Positions 43,277 to 52,488 are shown, numbered from the stretch's first letter. The stretch: 64,000 nt of DNA from UBA5195 sp034432755 (GCA_034432755.1 DAOUBQ010000039.1:17022-81021); one strand, 5' to 3'. Notes: generated by a model not told the origin, from the letters alone. Program-made: numbers and translations.

Positions 43277-44983
43277 ATGGATTCGAGCACCCCCTCCCGC
43301 ATTCCCACCTTCATTCGAGAAGCCGTCGAAGAAGACTTGAAAACCGGACGCTTCAAATACGTTCGCACCCGCCTGCCTCCCGAACCGAACGGCTACCTGC
43401 ACATCGGGCATTGCAAAGCCTTTCTGATAGATTATTTCACCGCAAAGGAGTTTGGCGGCGAACTCTACCTGCGCTTCGATGACACCAACCCGGCCAAGGA
43501 AGAGACCGAATTCGTCGAGGCCATTGAGGCTGACGCCGCCTGGCTGGGGATTCAGTGGGCCAAAGTCACCTTCGCGTCTGATTACTTCGACCTGCTCTAT
43601 GAGTGGGCAGTACGCCTCGTCAAAATGGGATTGGCCTACGTGGACGACCAGACCCAAGAAGAGATGAGCGCCAATCGCGGCACCCTGCCCAAAGGCACAA
43701 AGTGGAGCGAGACCGAATCCGCCATCAAACCGGGAGTCGATTCTCCCTGGCGGAACCGTTCCGTAGAGGAAAACCTCGACCTGTTGGAACGCATGAAAAA
43801 CGGCGAATTCCCCGAGGGCAGCCGCGTTTTGCGCGCCAAAATTGACATGGCGCATCCCAACATCCTGATGCGCGACCCGGTCATGTACCGCATCATGCAT
43901 GTCCATCATCATCGCACCGGCGACAAGTGGCACATCTACCCCATGTACGACTGGTCGCACGGGCAAAACGACTCGATGGAAGGCATTACCCATTCGCTTT
44001 GCTCCAACGAATACATCATTCACCGCCCGCTCTATGAGTGGTTCCTGGAAAAACTGCAAGCCTTCCCCAGCCGCCAGATTGAATTCTCGCGCCTGAACCT
44101 GACCTATGCCATGATGAGCAAACGCAAACTGCGCAAACTGGTCGAGACCGGCGTGGTGCGCGGCTGGGACGACCCGCGCCTGACCACCCTGCGCGGCTTG
44201 CGGCGGCGCGGTGTGCCGCCCCAAGCAATTATTGACTTCGTTACTGGCACCGGCGAGACCAAAAACGATAGCTGGGTCGAAATGGCGCAGTTCGAAGCCA
44301 TTATTCGGGATGTCCTCAACAAAACCGCCCTGCGCCGTATGGCCGTCCTGAGGCCGCTCAAACTGGTCATTGACAATTACCCCGATGACCTGGTCGAAGA
44401 GATGGACGCCGTCAACAACCCCGAAGACCCCGCCGCTGGGATGCGCAAAGTGCCGTTCGCGAAGGTGCTTTACATCGAGCAGGACGACTTCCGCGAAACG
44501 CCGCCGCCTAAATACTTCCGGCTGTTCCCCGGCAACGAAGTGCGCCTGCGCTATGCCTACCTGGTCAAATGCACACAGGTCGTCAAGGATGAAGCGGGAA
44601 ATGTGACCGAAGTCCACTGCACCTACGACCCGGCCACGCGCGGCGGCGACGCCCCTGACGGGCGCAAGGTCAAATCGACCATTCACTGGGTCTCGGCCCG
44701 GCACGCCTTGCCTGCCGAAGTGCGCCTGTACGAGCAGTTATTCACCACCGAACGCCCCGACGATGGCGAACTAGATGAAATTCTCAACCCCCATTCACTT
44801 GAGGTGCTGGAGAATGCCTTTGTCGAACCGGCCCTGGGCGCCGCCAACGTAGGCGACCCGCTCCAGTTTGAGCGCACCGGCTACTTCTGCCTCGACCCCG
44901 ACAGCACCCCCAGCAAACCGGTCTTTAACCGCACGGTGACGTTGAAAGACAGTTGGGCGAAAATTGAGGGAAAGGGCAGGTAG
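43277..44983 (+). CDS. glnS: Glutamine--tRNA ligase
   Basis: The 568-residue product has the class I signatures HIGH at 42-45 and MSKRK near 279-284. PEPNGYLHIGHCKA and FDDTNP..EE are diagnostic for GlnRS/GluRS, and YDWSHGQNDSMEGITHSLCSNEY is GlnRS-specific. The C-terminal beta-barrel anticodon domain is complete. Direct GlnRS in bacteria is ultimately of eukaryotic origin. Its presence means Gln-tRNA need not be made only by GatCAB. It has a strong terminator downstream and AAGGA upstream. Confidence 0.95.
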   Translation: MDSSTPSRIPTFIREAVEEDLKTGRFKYVRTRLPPEPNGYLHIGHCKAFLIDYFTAKEFGGELYLRFDDTNPAKEETEFVEAIEADAAWLGIQWAKVTFASDYFDLLYEWAVRLVKMGLAYVDDQTQEEMSANRGTLPKGTKWSETESAIKPGVDSPWRNRSVEENLDLLERMKNGEFPEGSRVLRAKIDMAHPNILMRDPVMYRIMHVHHHRTGDKWHIYPMYDWSHGQNDSMEGITHSLCSNEYIIHRPLYEWFLEKLQAFPSRQIEFSRLNLTYAMMSKRKLRKLVETGVVRGWDDPRLTTLRGLRRRGVPPQAIIDFVTGTGETKNDSWVEMAQFEAIIRDVLNKTALRRMAVLRPLKLVIDNYPDDLVEEMDAVNNPEDPAAGMRKVPFAKVLYIEQDDFRETPPPKYFRLFPGNEVRLRYAYLVKCTQVVKDEAGNVTEVHCTYDPATRGGDAPDGRKVKSTIHWVSARHALPAEVRLYEQLFTTERPDDGELDEILNPHSLEVLENAFVEPALGAANVGDPLQFERTGYFCLDPDSTPSKPVFNRTVTLKDSWAKIEGKGR

Positions 44984-45021
44984 CAGGCCGGTCTTCCCAA
45001 CGAAAGACCCCTTCTAAGACG

Positions 45022-45051
45022 CGCTGTGTCTAAATTGACACAGCGTTTTTT
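45022..45051 (+). terminator. glnS terminator
   Basis: CGCTGTGTC and GACACAGCG pair around 6 bases and are followed by six Ts. Confidence 0.85.
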
Positions 45052-45138
45052 GTCCAAAAAACGTCAGTTTTTCAGGTAGAATAAATAAGTTTACGGGTGA
45101 TTCTCTCCGTCACCCTCATTACTGAAAGGGAAAACCTT

Positions 45139-45987
45139 ATGTCGCAGCATACTCCTCCTTCAGACGAAAACGCTGAATCGAGTCACGCCGAAACCAGGCG
45201 TTCTCCCCAAACCAACCCGCCAACCTTCGTCAACCAGCGACCTCCGGCATTGAGCGTCACCAACTACCGCAAGAAACAGCAAGTTGGACCTTTTGTCATT
45301 TGGACGCTGGTCATCGTGTTGGTCGTAGGTGGCTTGGTTATCCTGGGCACCTGGCTATTCGGCGCCGATGGCCCGGTCCAAACCATGCTGGCAACCGAAA
45401 CCCCTACGGTCACGCCAACCTCCACCCCAACCAGCACCGCCACCCTGACCAGCACACCGACTGAAACAGCCACCCCTACCGAAACCCTGACCCCCACGCC
45501 TTCGATGCCGTTCAATTATGAAATTCAGAGCGGCGATACTTTATATGGCTTACAAGAAAAGTTTGGTCTGGGCGACGATTTTCTTTGCACGATTCAAATT
45601 TTGAACCCGGGCATTGATATTAACAACATCAGTCTCGGTCAAACGATTGTTCTGCCTAACCCCGACCTGCGCTGCCCAACCCCCACACCGATTGATTTAA
45701 CCACTCTGCGGCGCGGCGCGGAAGTCAACTATACCATTCAGGCTGGTGATACCATTGCCGCCATTGCATCGCGTTTCAACAGCACCGTTGAGGACATCCT
45801 GGCAACCAACAACATCACCGACCCTAACCGGATTTTTGTTGGGCAGGTTATCAAAGTGCGCGTCAACCTGGTGACACCGACCACTACGCCCAATCCGACC
45901 ATTACGCCCGGCCCGACTGTCACCCCCGGGCTTCCGTCCATCCTGCAATCGCCCACGCCAGGAGCGGCTGCTACGCCAACGCCCTGA
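45139..45987 (+). CDS. Membrane-anchored LysM-domain protein
   Basis: The 282-residue product has a polar N-terminal cytoplasmic segment (about 55 residues) and one transmembrane helix (about 57-80). A Thr/Pro/Glu linker follows (TPTVTPTSTPTSTATL). Two LysM domains (YEIQSGDTLYGLQEKFGLG and YTIQAGDTIAAIASRFNST) lie at about 133-185 and 200-246, with a second Thr/Pro tail. LysM modules bind peptidoglycan glycans, so it should tether the cell wall to the membrane. The start at 45139 is used, with GAAAGGG before it. The partner and enzyme activity, if any, are not visible. Confidence 0.85.
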   Translation: MSQHTPPSDENAESSHAETRRSPQTNPPTFVNQRPPALSVTNYRKKQQVGPFVIWTLVIVLVVGGLVILGTWLFGADGPVQTMLATETPTVTPTSTPTSTATLTSTPTETATPTETLTPTPSMPFNYEIQSGDTLYGLQEKFGLGDDFLCTIQILNPGIDINNISLGQTIVLPNPDLRCPTPTPIDLTTLRRGAEVNYTIQAGDTIAAIASRFNSTVEDILATNNITDPNRIFVGQVIKVRVNLVTPTTTPNPTITPGPTVTPGLPSILQSPTPGAAATPTP

Positions 45988-45994
45988 TTCGGTC

Positions 45995-46023
45995 TGGACA
46001 AAACGAAACCCATCGGGTACAAT
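45995..46023 (+). promoter_or_regulatory. rpsT promoter
   Basis: TGGACA and TACAAT are separated by 17 bases. The -10 lies 44 bases before the S20 start codon. Confidence 0.55.
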
Positions 46024-46067
46024 TTTGCCCCGCTGTATAAGGATAGTTTTTTCTCGGAGGAAGTACT

Positions 46068-46331
46068 TTGGCTAATATCAAGTCCCAAATCAAGCGCAAT
46101 CGCCAGAACGAAGCCCGCCGCCTGCGCAACCGCGCCTTCCGGGGTGCGGCCCGCGCCGCCGTGCGCGCCGCCCGCACCGCCATTGACTCTGGCACGCCCG
46201 ATAAGGCAGCCGTTCTGCTTGCCATCAGCCGCCTCGATAAGGCTGCCGAAAAGGGCATCATCCACAAAAACAACGCCGCCCGCCGCAAGAGCCGTCTGAT
46301 GAAGGCCCTCGCGGCTGCCGAAACCAAGTAA
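46068..46331 (+). CDS. rpsT: Small ribosomal subunit protein bS20
   Basis: The 87-residue product starts at TTG (46068), with GGAGG seven bases upstream. Its N-terminus ANIKSQIKRNRQNEARRLRN and the Ala/Arg/Lys-rich body are typical S20. No ATG gives this N-terminus, so the TTG is real. S20 binds 16S rRNA in the 30S subunit. In E. coli rpsT also starts with UUG and is autoregulated at translation. The same start here suggests conserved control, which is an inference. The gene ends at a terminator. Confidence 0.95.
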   Translation: MANIKSQIKRNRQNEARRLRNRAFRGAARAAVRAARTAIDSGTPDKAAVLLAISRLDKAAEKGIIHKNNAARRKSRLMKALAAAETK

Positions 46332-46356
46332 TCCCTGGCTTGTGACTTTGTGAATC

Positions 46357-46389
46357 AAGCGGGAGCGCCCAGCGGCGGCTCCCGCTTTT
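46357..46389 (+). terminator. rpsT terminator
   Basis: AAGCGGGAGC and GCTCCCGCTT form a 10-bp stem around 11 bases, followed by TT. Confidence 0.75.
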
Positions 46390-46402
46390 GTGCTTATGTG
46401 GC

Positions 46403-46419
46403 GCAAGATAATATCTTGC
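46403..46419. repeat. Short palindrome, GCAAGAT-type stem
   Basis: GCAAGAT and ATCTTGC flank AAT, with outer GTGG/CCAC continuing the symmetry. It has the same stem word as the palindrome at 4593-4611, 41.8 kb away. Confidence 0.7.
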
Positions 46420-46446
46420 ACCACCGAAAAGCCAGTGGCGTTGGAA

Positions 46447-46455
46447 TGGTATAAT
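46447..46455 (+). promoter_or_regulatory. Extended -10 promoter of argS
   Basis: TGGTATAAT lies 51 bases before the argS start. It is the same nine bases as at tRNA-Ser. No clear -35. Confidence 0.45.
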
Positions 46456-46506
46456 CCCGCCCAATGCGCGGGACATTTCCGCAACAGACGCGAAAAAGGT
46501 GCAAAG

Positions 46507-48318
46507 ATGTTTGAACGCGAGCAACAGGCCGTCGAAGCCAAAATTAAGACCTATTGCGCGGCCAATGATATTCCGTTGGCTGAGTTGAAGTGGATGCCCA
46601 TCCCTTTTAGCGGGGAGTGGGGCATTTCGACCTCATTTTTTGCCACTGCCGCCGCCGAGGCGAAGGCGGGTAAAAGCAAAGGGACGCCGGTCCCGGCCCG
46701 GGCGCAGGAAATTGCTGAAGCGGTGCGAAACAGCCTGGGAGAAGTTCCCGGCATCTCGCGCGGCGAGGCGGTTAAGGGGTATCTGAATCTGTATTTTTCA
46801 ACAGCGGAGGTGGCGCAGCGGGTGGTGGAATCGGTTCTGGCGGCGGGGAACCGGTTTGGGGCCGGGAGTCCCAAAAACGAGCGCATGATGGTGGAATATG
46901 CCCAGCCGAACACGCACCACTCGTTCCACATCGGGCATTATCGCAACACGATTTTGGGCGAAAGCCTGGCGCGGATTGTGGAATTCGCCGGGTTCGAGAC
47001 GATTCGCGCCAGTTACCCCGGCGACCTGGGCCTGGGCGTGATTACGGTACTCTGGGCCTATGAAAAGTTTTACAAAGGCCAGGAGCCGAGCGATATTCAC
47101 GCGCGCGGGCAGTGGCTGTTGAAGATTTATGCCGAAGCGACCAACCTGCTGACCAAAAAAGAGAACGAAACGCCCGAAGAGAGCGCCCTGCGCGAACAGT
47201 ACGAGGCTGAACGGCGCGAAATGTATCGCAAATGGGACGCGGGCGACCCGGCCGTGCGTCAATTGTGGCTGGAAACGCGCGAGTGGAGCCTGATTGAACT
47301 GCGTGACATTCTGGAGATGATGGATATCAAAATTGATGTGTGGTTCTTTGAGAGCGAGGTGGATGAACCCTCCAAAAAGATAGTGGAGGAACTGATTGCG
47401 AGGGGAATAGCCACCGATGAACGACCAGGCGGGCCGGTGATTGTCAAAATTGACGAAAAATTGGGGCTGGCAAAGGAAAAATATCGCGTGGCGGTGATTT
47501 TGCGTTCGGATGGCACGACCCTGTACCTGACCAAAGACCTGGCGCTGGCCGAAGTGAAGTTCGATAAGTATCACGTTGACCGCTCGATTTATGTGGTGGA
47601 TAACCGCCAGAGCCTGCACTTTCAGCAGGCCTTCAAGATTTTGGAACTGTGGGGGTTCAAACAGGCTGAAAAATGCTATCACCTGGGTTATGGCTTCGTC
47701 AGCCTGCCGGAGGGGGCCATGTCGGCCCGGCGCGGGCGGGTGGTCTTGTTCAAAGATGTTTATGATGAGGCCATTCAGCGTGTGCTGGCGACGATTGCCG
47801 AGAAAAACCCGAACATGCCCGAAGGTGAGCGGCTGGGCGTTGCCAAAAAAGTCGGCATGGGCGCGCTGGCTTATTCGATGCTCTCGGTGGACAACAACAA
47901 AGACATGGTCTTCGATATCAACGACGCGCTCAGTTTCGACGGGCGCACCGGGCCATACATCCAGAATGCGTATGTGCGCGCCAATTCGATTTTGCGCAAA
48001 GCGGGAAACGAACCCGGCGCAACAGATGCTCGCATGTTCGATTATCCATTAACCAGCCACGAAATTGAACTGATTGAGCAGATGTCGCGCTTCCCGAACG
48101 TGGTACAGCAGGCGGCGGAGGAATACCGTCCGCTGGTGGTGGCGGCCTATGTTTATGACCTGGCGACAGCTTTTCACAGTTTCTACCATGCCGTGCCGGT
48201 ACTGCAATCGGAAAGCGAAACCATCAAAACGGCGCGCCTGCGGCTGGTGGCGGCGGCCAAACAAGTGTTGGAAAACGGCCTGCGTCTGCTGGCGATTACC
48301 GCGCCGGAAATCATGTAA
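46507..48318 (+). CDS. argS: Arginine--tRNA ligase
   Basis: The 603-residue product has class I HIGH in HHSFHIGHYRN near 140-144, the ArgRS-specific Add1-like N-terminal domain, YPGDLGLG, and DALSFDGRTGPYIQNAYVR with the ArgRS-type C-terminal helical domain. It charges tRNA-Arg with arginine. The ATG at 46507 is chosen over a start 39 codons upstream, since that extension covers a palindrome and the promoter. It is followed by a strong bidirectional hairpin. Confidence 0.95.
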   Translation: MFEREQQAVEAKIKTYCAANDIPLAELKWMPIPFSGEWGISTSFFATAAAEAKAGKSKGTPVPARAQEIAEAVRNSLGEVPGISRGEAVKGYLNLYFSTAEVAQRVVESVLAAGNRFGAGSPKNERMMVEYAQPNTHHSFHIGHYRNTILGESLARIVEFAGFETIRASYPGDLGLGVITVLWAYEKFYKGQEPSDIHARGQWLLKIYAEATNLLTKKENETPEESALREQYEAERREMYRKWDAGDPAVRQLWLETREWSLIELRDILEMMDIKIDVWFFESEVDEPSKKIVEELIARGIATDERPGGPVIVKIDEKLGLAKEKYRVAVILRSDGTTLYLTKDLALAEVKFDKYHVDRSIYVVDNRQSLHFQQAFKILELWGFKQAEKCYHLGYGFVSLPEGAMSARRGRVVLFKDVYDEAIQRVLATIAEKNPNMPEGERLGVAKKVGMGALAYSMLSVDNNKDMVFDINDALSFDGRTGPYIQNAYVRANSILRKAGNEPGATDARMFDYPLTSHEIELIEQMSRFPNVVQQAAEEYRPLVVAAYVYDLATAFHSFYHAVPVLQSESETIKTARLRLVAAAKQVLENGLRLLAITAPEIM

Positions 48319-48331
48319 GCGCTTGAACGAG

Positions 48332-48377
48332 AAAAAACACAGCGACCGCCAAAGAATAGCGGTCGCTGTGTTTTTTT
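48332..48377. terminator. Bidirectional terminator between argS and the penicillin-binding protein gene
   Basis: Seventeen-base arms (48332-48348 and 48360-48376) contain an A-run on one side and a T-run on the other, so both convergent genes can use it. Confidence 0.85.
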
Positions 48378-48414
48378 GGCAGACTGGTGGCAGGGTTAAT
48401 TCCCCTTTGGGTGT

Positions 48415-51400
48415 TTATGGCGTTGCGGTGGGTTCGGGCGTATCGGTGGGCGGAACGGGTGTGTCGGTGGGCGGAACGGGCGTGAGGGTAGGCGGTTCGA
48501 GAGTGGGCGAAGGCGGCATGGGGATAGGCGTCTCGGTCGGCGGGATGGGCGTGGGGGGGGTGTAATCAATTTTGATGTGGATGATTTTTTCTGCGTAGCC
48601 GCCATCCTTATTTTCGATGCGCAGACGCAGGGTGAAACGGGCGTTGCCGGTTTTTTCGAGGTTCCAGTTGACCACTTTCATGCGGCTTGGCACGCGCTGG
48701 TCGCTCTCCATGAGTAGTTGCCAGTCGGTCTCGCGCGGGTCGTCGCCTTCGGCATAGTCCAGCCGCCAGAGGGTAAATCCGTCGGTGGCATCGGCGATAA
48801 TTTCGACATCCATGTTCTCATCGTTCAAGACCTGGCCATCGCGGATGTTTTCGATAGAGAGCGTAACGCGCGAGGTGTTGCGGTCGCATTCCTCGTTGGG
48901 CGTGAAGAAGATGGGCTGGTCGAATCCCATTTGCTCGGCCCAAGCTCGGCCTTCATCCGTCTTTCGGAGCCAAAAGCGGCCTTCGGGGTCGCTCACGTTC
49001 ATCGTCATTTTCTTATCAACGAAGTCTTTGCATGAGTTGTTTGCCAGCAGCCCGCTCCAGGTATCAATGATGGCTTCTTTCCACAAGTCTTCACTGGCGG
49101 GCAGGGGCGGTTGGTCGGCTGCGAAAATTTCACTGCGCTGCTGCGGGCACCACTGCGAAGGCTCTGTGCCAGAGACGGCGCAAATGACTTTATCCACAAT
49201 TCCCGATGGACGATTGAATGGAGATGGATTGCCCCCCGTGAGGCGTGGAATGGCCTGCTGCATAAACTGTGACCAGATGGGAGCCGCGCCGGTCAGGCCG
49301 GTGGTGTTTTGCATAGGGGTGTAGTCGGCGTTGCCCACCCACACGCCCACGGCCAGGTCGGGAGTGTAGCCCATCGTCCAGTTATCGCGGAAGTCGTTGG
49401 TGGTGCCGGTTTTGGCTGCGGCAGGGAAGGGCAGGTTGAGAACCGAGTTTGAGCCGAACATGGGGCGGCGGGCGTCGTTGTCCGACAGGATGGAGGAGAG
49501 GATGAAAGCGTGTTCTGGGCGGATAACCTGCTCGCCGGGCGGCGGGGCATACTCTTCGACCACGTTCCCAGCACTGTTCACCACTTTCAAGATGGCAACC
49601 GGTGGAACGCGCACGCCGTTGTTAGCGAAGACGGCAAATGCGCCGGTCATTTCCAGCAGGCTGACTTCGCCGCCGCCCAGGGTAAGCGCCAGGCCGTAGT
49701 CATTGCGCGTCAGGCTGGTAATGCCCAGTTTTTGGGCCATGCCAATCAGGCCTTCTTTGGCGGGGGTGTTGGGGTCGTCATAAATGCCCACTTCGTAGAG
49801 CGTTTTGACCGCCGGGATGTTGTAGGAGTTTGCCAAGGCGCTGCGCACCGTCACCGGGCCGCGAAACTTACCGTCGTAATTACGGGGAGCGTAGGGTTCG
49901 CGCGGGTCGTTGGGGTCGCCGGAGGGCGGGAAGCCAGTCGGGACATCCCAAATGAGCGTGGAGGCCGTCCAGCCTTTTTCGAACGCGGCAACATAGGTGA
50001 GCGGCTTAATGGACGAACCCGGCTGACGGGTGGGGCTGGTCGCCATGTTAACCTGGCCGTCAATGTCTTCGTTGTAGAAATCGGGCGAGCCGACCATTGC
50101 CAGGATTTGACCGGTCTGCGGCTGGATGGCAACCAATGCACCATTTTTGACGTTCTTGCCCTCGGCAAACAATAGGTTGACCTGGCTGGTAACAAGCTGC
50201 TGGGCAATCTCTTGCAACGCTGGGTCGAGCGTGGTGTAGACGGTGAAGCCGGAGCGGTAAATCGTCTGGGCGTCATACTTGGCTTCCAGTTGCGAGCGGA
50301 TGTATTGCACCCAATGGGGATAACGCATCTGGATATTGGGGGTGGGGAAGGCGTAGTTTTCGATGTCCTGTGAGGCTTGCAAGGCTTCCTGCACGCCAAC
50401 GCAGACCCGCTGAGGGCTGTTGCTGACCTCGATGCAGTCTTTATCGGCGCTGAGGGTGTACATCAGCACAATCACATCACGGTGGCGGTTGAGGGTGGCG
50501 ATGCGGTTGGTGTGGATGTCATAGACTGCCGGGGACTGCGGCAGCCCGGCCAGAAAAGAGGCCTGGGCCAGGTTAAGGTCGTCGGTCAGGATGCCGTTGG
50601 GCGCGTCGGTTAACTGCCCGTCAATGGCCGGGCCGAAATAAGTCTCGGCGGCGGCTTCGATACCGTAGGCCAGGTTGCCGTAATAGATTTCGTTCAGGTA
50701 TAGCTCGAGGATTTCATCCTTGCTGTAGCGACGGGTGATTTCGGCGGCCAGGATAATTTCGCGCGCTTTTCGCATGTAGGTGCGCTGGGTGCGCTCTTCG
50801 GGCGAAAGCAGCAGGGCGCGCGCCAACTGTTGGGTGATGGTGGACGCACCGCCGCCCTGCCCGCCGGTTTCGGTGTTGGCCCACAGCGCGCGCAGGATGG
50901 CAATGGGGTCGAAGCCGGGATGGTTGTAGAACTCCTTGTCTTCGGTGGCGATGGTTGCGGCAACGACGTAGGGCGAAATCTGGTTTAACTTAACGGTGGT
51001 GCGGCGTCCGGCATTGGGGTCAACAATCTCGTACAGGTTGTTGCCATTGCGGTCGAGAATGCGGGTGGTTTCGAACTGCGAGGAGCGCGCCCGCAGGTCA
51101 TCAACCGTCGGCAGGTCTGCCGCGATGGAAAAGTAGGCCGCGACGGCGGCAATTGCGCCCAGGATAGCGACCATAACCAGCGTAAACAGGCTGATAACTA
51201 ACCAACGCGTAAAACAGCCCCAACCGTTTGGGCGGGTCGGCTGGGTGGGGGTTCGCCCAGCGCGCCTGCGCCCGGTGGTGGATTGAAGCGCCACCGGGCT
51301 GACGCGTGTGGCGCTCAGGTCAATGGCTTCAACCGGTTCGATCGGGGGAAAGTTTGGCTCCGGGTAGAGCGGCGGCGGGCTGGGACGCTGCGACATGCCA

Positions 51401-51888
51401 CCGTTCGGCAGCACGGTTTGCGAGTGAATCGGCGAGACGCGCGTCTCGCTTACAGCCGGTGGTTCTTCAGGCTGGATGCGCCCGGTGAAATAATCGTCGT
51501 AATAGTCCGGGTTGGCGGCCGCCGCGCCAGGCGGAGGAGTTCCTTCCAGCCAATCTGGGTAGGCCGGTTCGCCCTGGGGCTGGCTGGGCGTCATCACATC
51601 AGTAAAGTCGTTCCAGGGCGGTGGTTCTTCGGGGGAGCGGATAGGCGTCGAATGAAGCGGATGAGAATCTGACCTGGCGGGCATGGAGGAGGTGAAGTCG
51701 TTCCAGTCAGGTGGTTCTTCCGGGGAAAGAAAGCGCTTCAGATACGGCGCGCGGTTCTCTGTTCTGGCAGGGGGTTCTTTTGGCGCAGGGGGCGTGGAAT
51801 CGGGATGCTTCGGCTCGTCCTCAGGCCGTTTTTGGGAAGGCGTCCCTTCAGCAAAATAGTCGTCAGGTTGGTATTTGGATTCAGGCAT
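48415..51888 (-). CDS. Class A penicillin-binding protein with long cytoplasmic and C-terminal extensions
   Basis: The 1157-residue product has a Pro-rich cytoplasmic N-terminus of about 225 residues, one transmembrane helix (228-254) and a GT51 transglycosylase with catalytic Glu316 in ATEDKEFYNHPGFD. A transpeptidase domain follows with SSIK (active Ser), SYN and KTG. A soluble C-terminal domain ends in a Pro/Thr tail (PPTDTPVPPTDTP). It polymerises and crosslinks peptidoglycan outside the membrane. The N-terminus repeats SPEEPPxWNDFT twice (about 55-66 and 85-96) and TRVSP twice. It starts 5 bases after the MaoC stop. Confidence 0.95.
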   Translation of the reverse strand: MPESKYQPDDYFAEGTPSQKRPEDEPKHPDSTPPAPKEPPARTENRAPYLKRFLSPEEPPDWNDFTSSMPARSDSHPLHSTPIRSPEEPPPWNDFTDVMTPSQPQGEPAYPDWLEGTPPPGAAAANPDYYDDYFTGRIQPEEPPAVSETRVSPIHSQTVLPNGGMSQRPSPPPLYPEPNFPPIEPVEAIDLSATRVSPVALQSTTGRRRAGRTPTQPTRPNGWGCFTRWLVISLFTLVMVAILGAIAAVAAYFSIAADLPTVDDLRARSSQFETTRILDRNGNNLYEIVDPNAGRRTTVKLNQISPYVVAATIATEDKEFYNHPGFDPIAILRALWANTETGGQGGGASTITQQLARALLLSPEERTQRTYMRKAREIILAAEITRRYSKDEILELYLNEIYYGNLAYGIEAAAETYFGPAIDGQLTDAPNGILTDDLNLAQASFLAGLPQSPAVYDIHTNRIATLNRHRDVIVLMYTLSADKDCIEVSNSPQRVCVGVQEALQASQDIENYAFPTPNIQMRYPHWVQYIRSQLEAKYDAQTIYRSGFTVYTTLDPALQEIAQQLVTSQVNLLFAEGKNVKNGALVAIQPQTGQILAMVGSPDFYNEDIDGQVNMATSPTRQPGSSIKPLTYVAAFEKGWTASTLIWDVPTGFPPSGDPNDPREPYAPRNYDGKFRGPVTVRSALANSYNIPAVKTLYEVGIYDDPNTPAKEGLIGMAQKLGITSLTRNDYGLALTLGGGEVSLLEMTGAFAVFANNGVRVPPVAILKVVNSAGNVVEEYAPPPGEQVIRPEHAFILSSILSDNDARRPMFGSNSVLNLPFPAAAKTGTTNDFRDNWTMGYTPDLAVGVWVGNADYTPMQNTTGLTGAAPIWSQFMQQAIPRLTGGNPSPFNRPSGIVDKVICAVSGTEPSQWCPQQRSEIFAADQPPLPASEDLWKEAIIDTWSGLLANNSCKDFVDKKMTMNVSDPEGRFWLRKTDEGRAWAEQMGFDQPIFFTPNEECDRNTSRVTLSIENIRDGQVLNDENMDVEIIADATDGFTLWRLDYAEGDDPRETDWQLLMESDQRVPSRMKVVNWNLEKTGNARFTLRLRIENKDGGYAEKIIHIKIDYTPPTPIPPTETPIPMPPSPTLEPPTLTPVPPTDTPVPPTDTPEPTATP

Positions 51889-51892
51889 GATT

Positions 51893-52360
51893 TTAAGCAG
51901 GTTTTGACTTGACCAACACCGTCCACGAGCCTTTCATGGTGGTTTCGTTGGCTTGATTGTTGACTTTGACCGAGAGAGTGACGCTGCCTCCGCCTATGCG
52001 CGGCAAGGCTTTGGCTTCGGTTACTTCCATTTCTACATGGATGGTATCGCCAAGGAAAACAGGCTTGACGAATTTCCACTCGTTGATTTCACGGAAGGCC
52101 AGCACGTTGGCACCCAAGATGCCGGTTTGCACGGCCAGCCCGGAGGCAATGGATAGACCCAAGATGCCGTGCGCGATGCGCTGTCTGAAGGGGGTGCTTT
52201 TGGCGAACTCGGCGTCGGTGTGAATCTGGTTAAAATCGCCAGAAAGGCCAGCAAAGGCGGCCACATCATGCTCGGTGACGGTGCGCCCGGCAGAACAGAG
52301 CGTTTGGCCGGGCTGGAAGTCCTCAAAAAACAAGCCGGTATTCAGGGGGAAAGTAGACAT
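51893..52360 (-). CDS. MaoC-like (R)-specific enoyl-CoA hydratase
   Basis: The 155-residue product is a hot-dog fold hydratase with catalytic Asp/His in LSGDFNQIHTDAEFA and an overlap with HGILGLSIASGLA. AAGGAGAAC sits upstream of the ATG at 52360. Members hydrate (R)-3-hydroxyacyl-CoA in fatty-acid or polyhydroxyalkanoate metabolism. The gene precedes the penicillin-binding protein gene by 4 bases; this linkage has no obvious functional link. Confidence 0.9.
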   Translation of the reverse strand: MSTFPLNTGLFFEDFQPGQTLCSAGRTVTEHDVAAFAGLSGDFNQIHTDAEFAKSTPFRQRIAHGILGLSIASGLAVQTGILGANVLAFREINEWKFVKPVFLGDTIHVEMEVTEAKALPRIGGGSVTLSVKVNNQANETTMKGSWTVLVKSKPA

Positions 52361-52488
52361 GTGGGTTCTCCTTGTTTTCTTATTATAAACGGCCAAAGGG
52401 CCAAAAAAGTTTCGCCCCGCCTCGATTTGATGAGTTGCGTATATAATCGTAATGATGACCCCAAAATGCTTCTGTTCATTTTTACTCG

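Noticed and set aside
42848..44704. A 618-codon minus-strand frame across most of glnS
   Set aside because: It is the antisense of GlnRS with no family motifs. Only its last 110 codons, which start after GGAGGA, are a plausible gene.
46798..47682. A 294-codon minus-strand frame over argS
   Set aside because: Antisense of conserved ArgRS sequence; no independent start signal.
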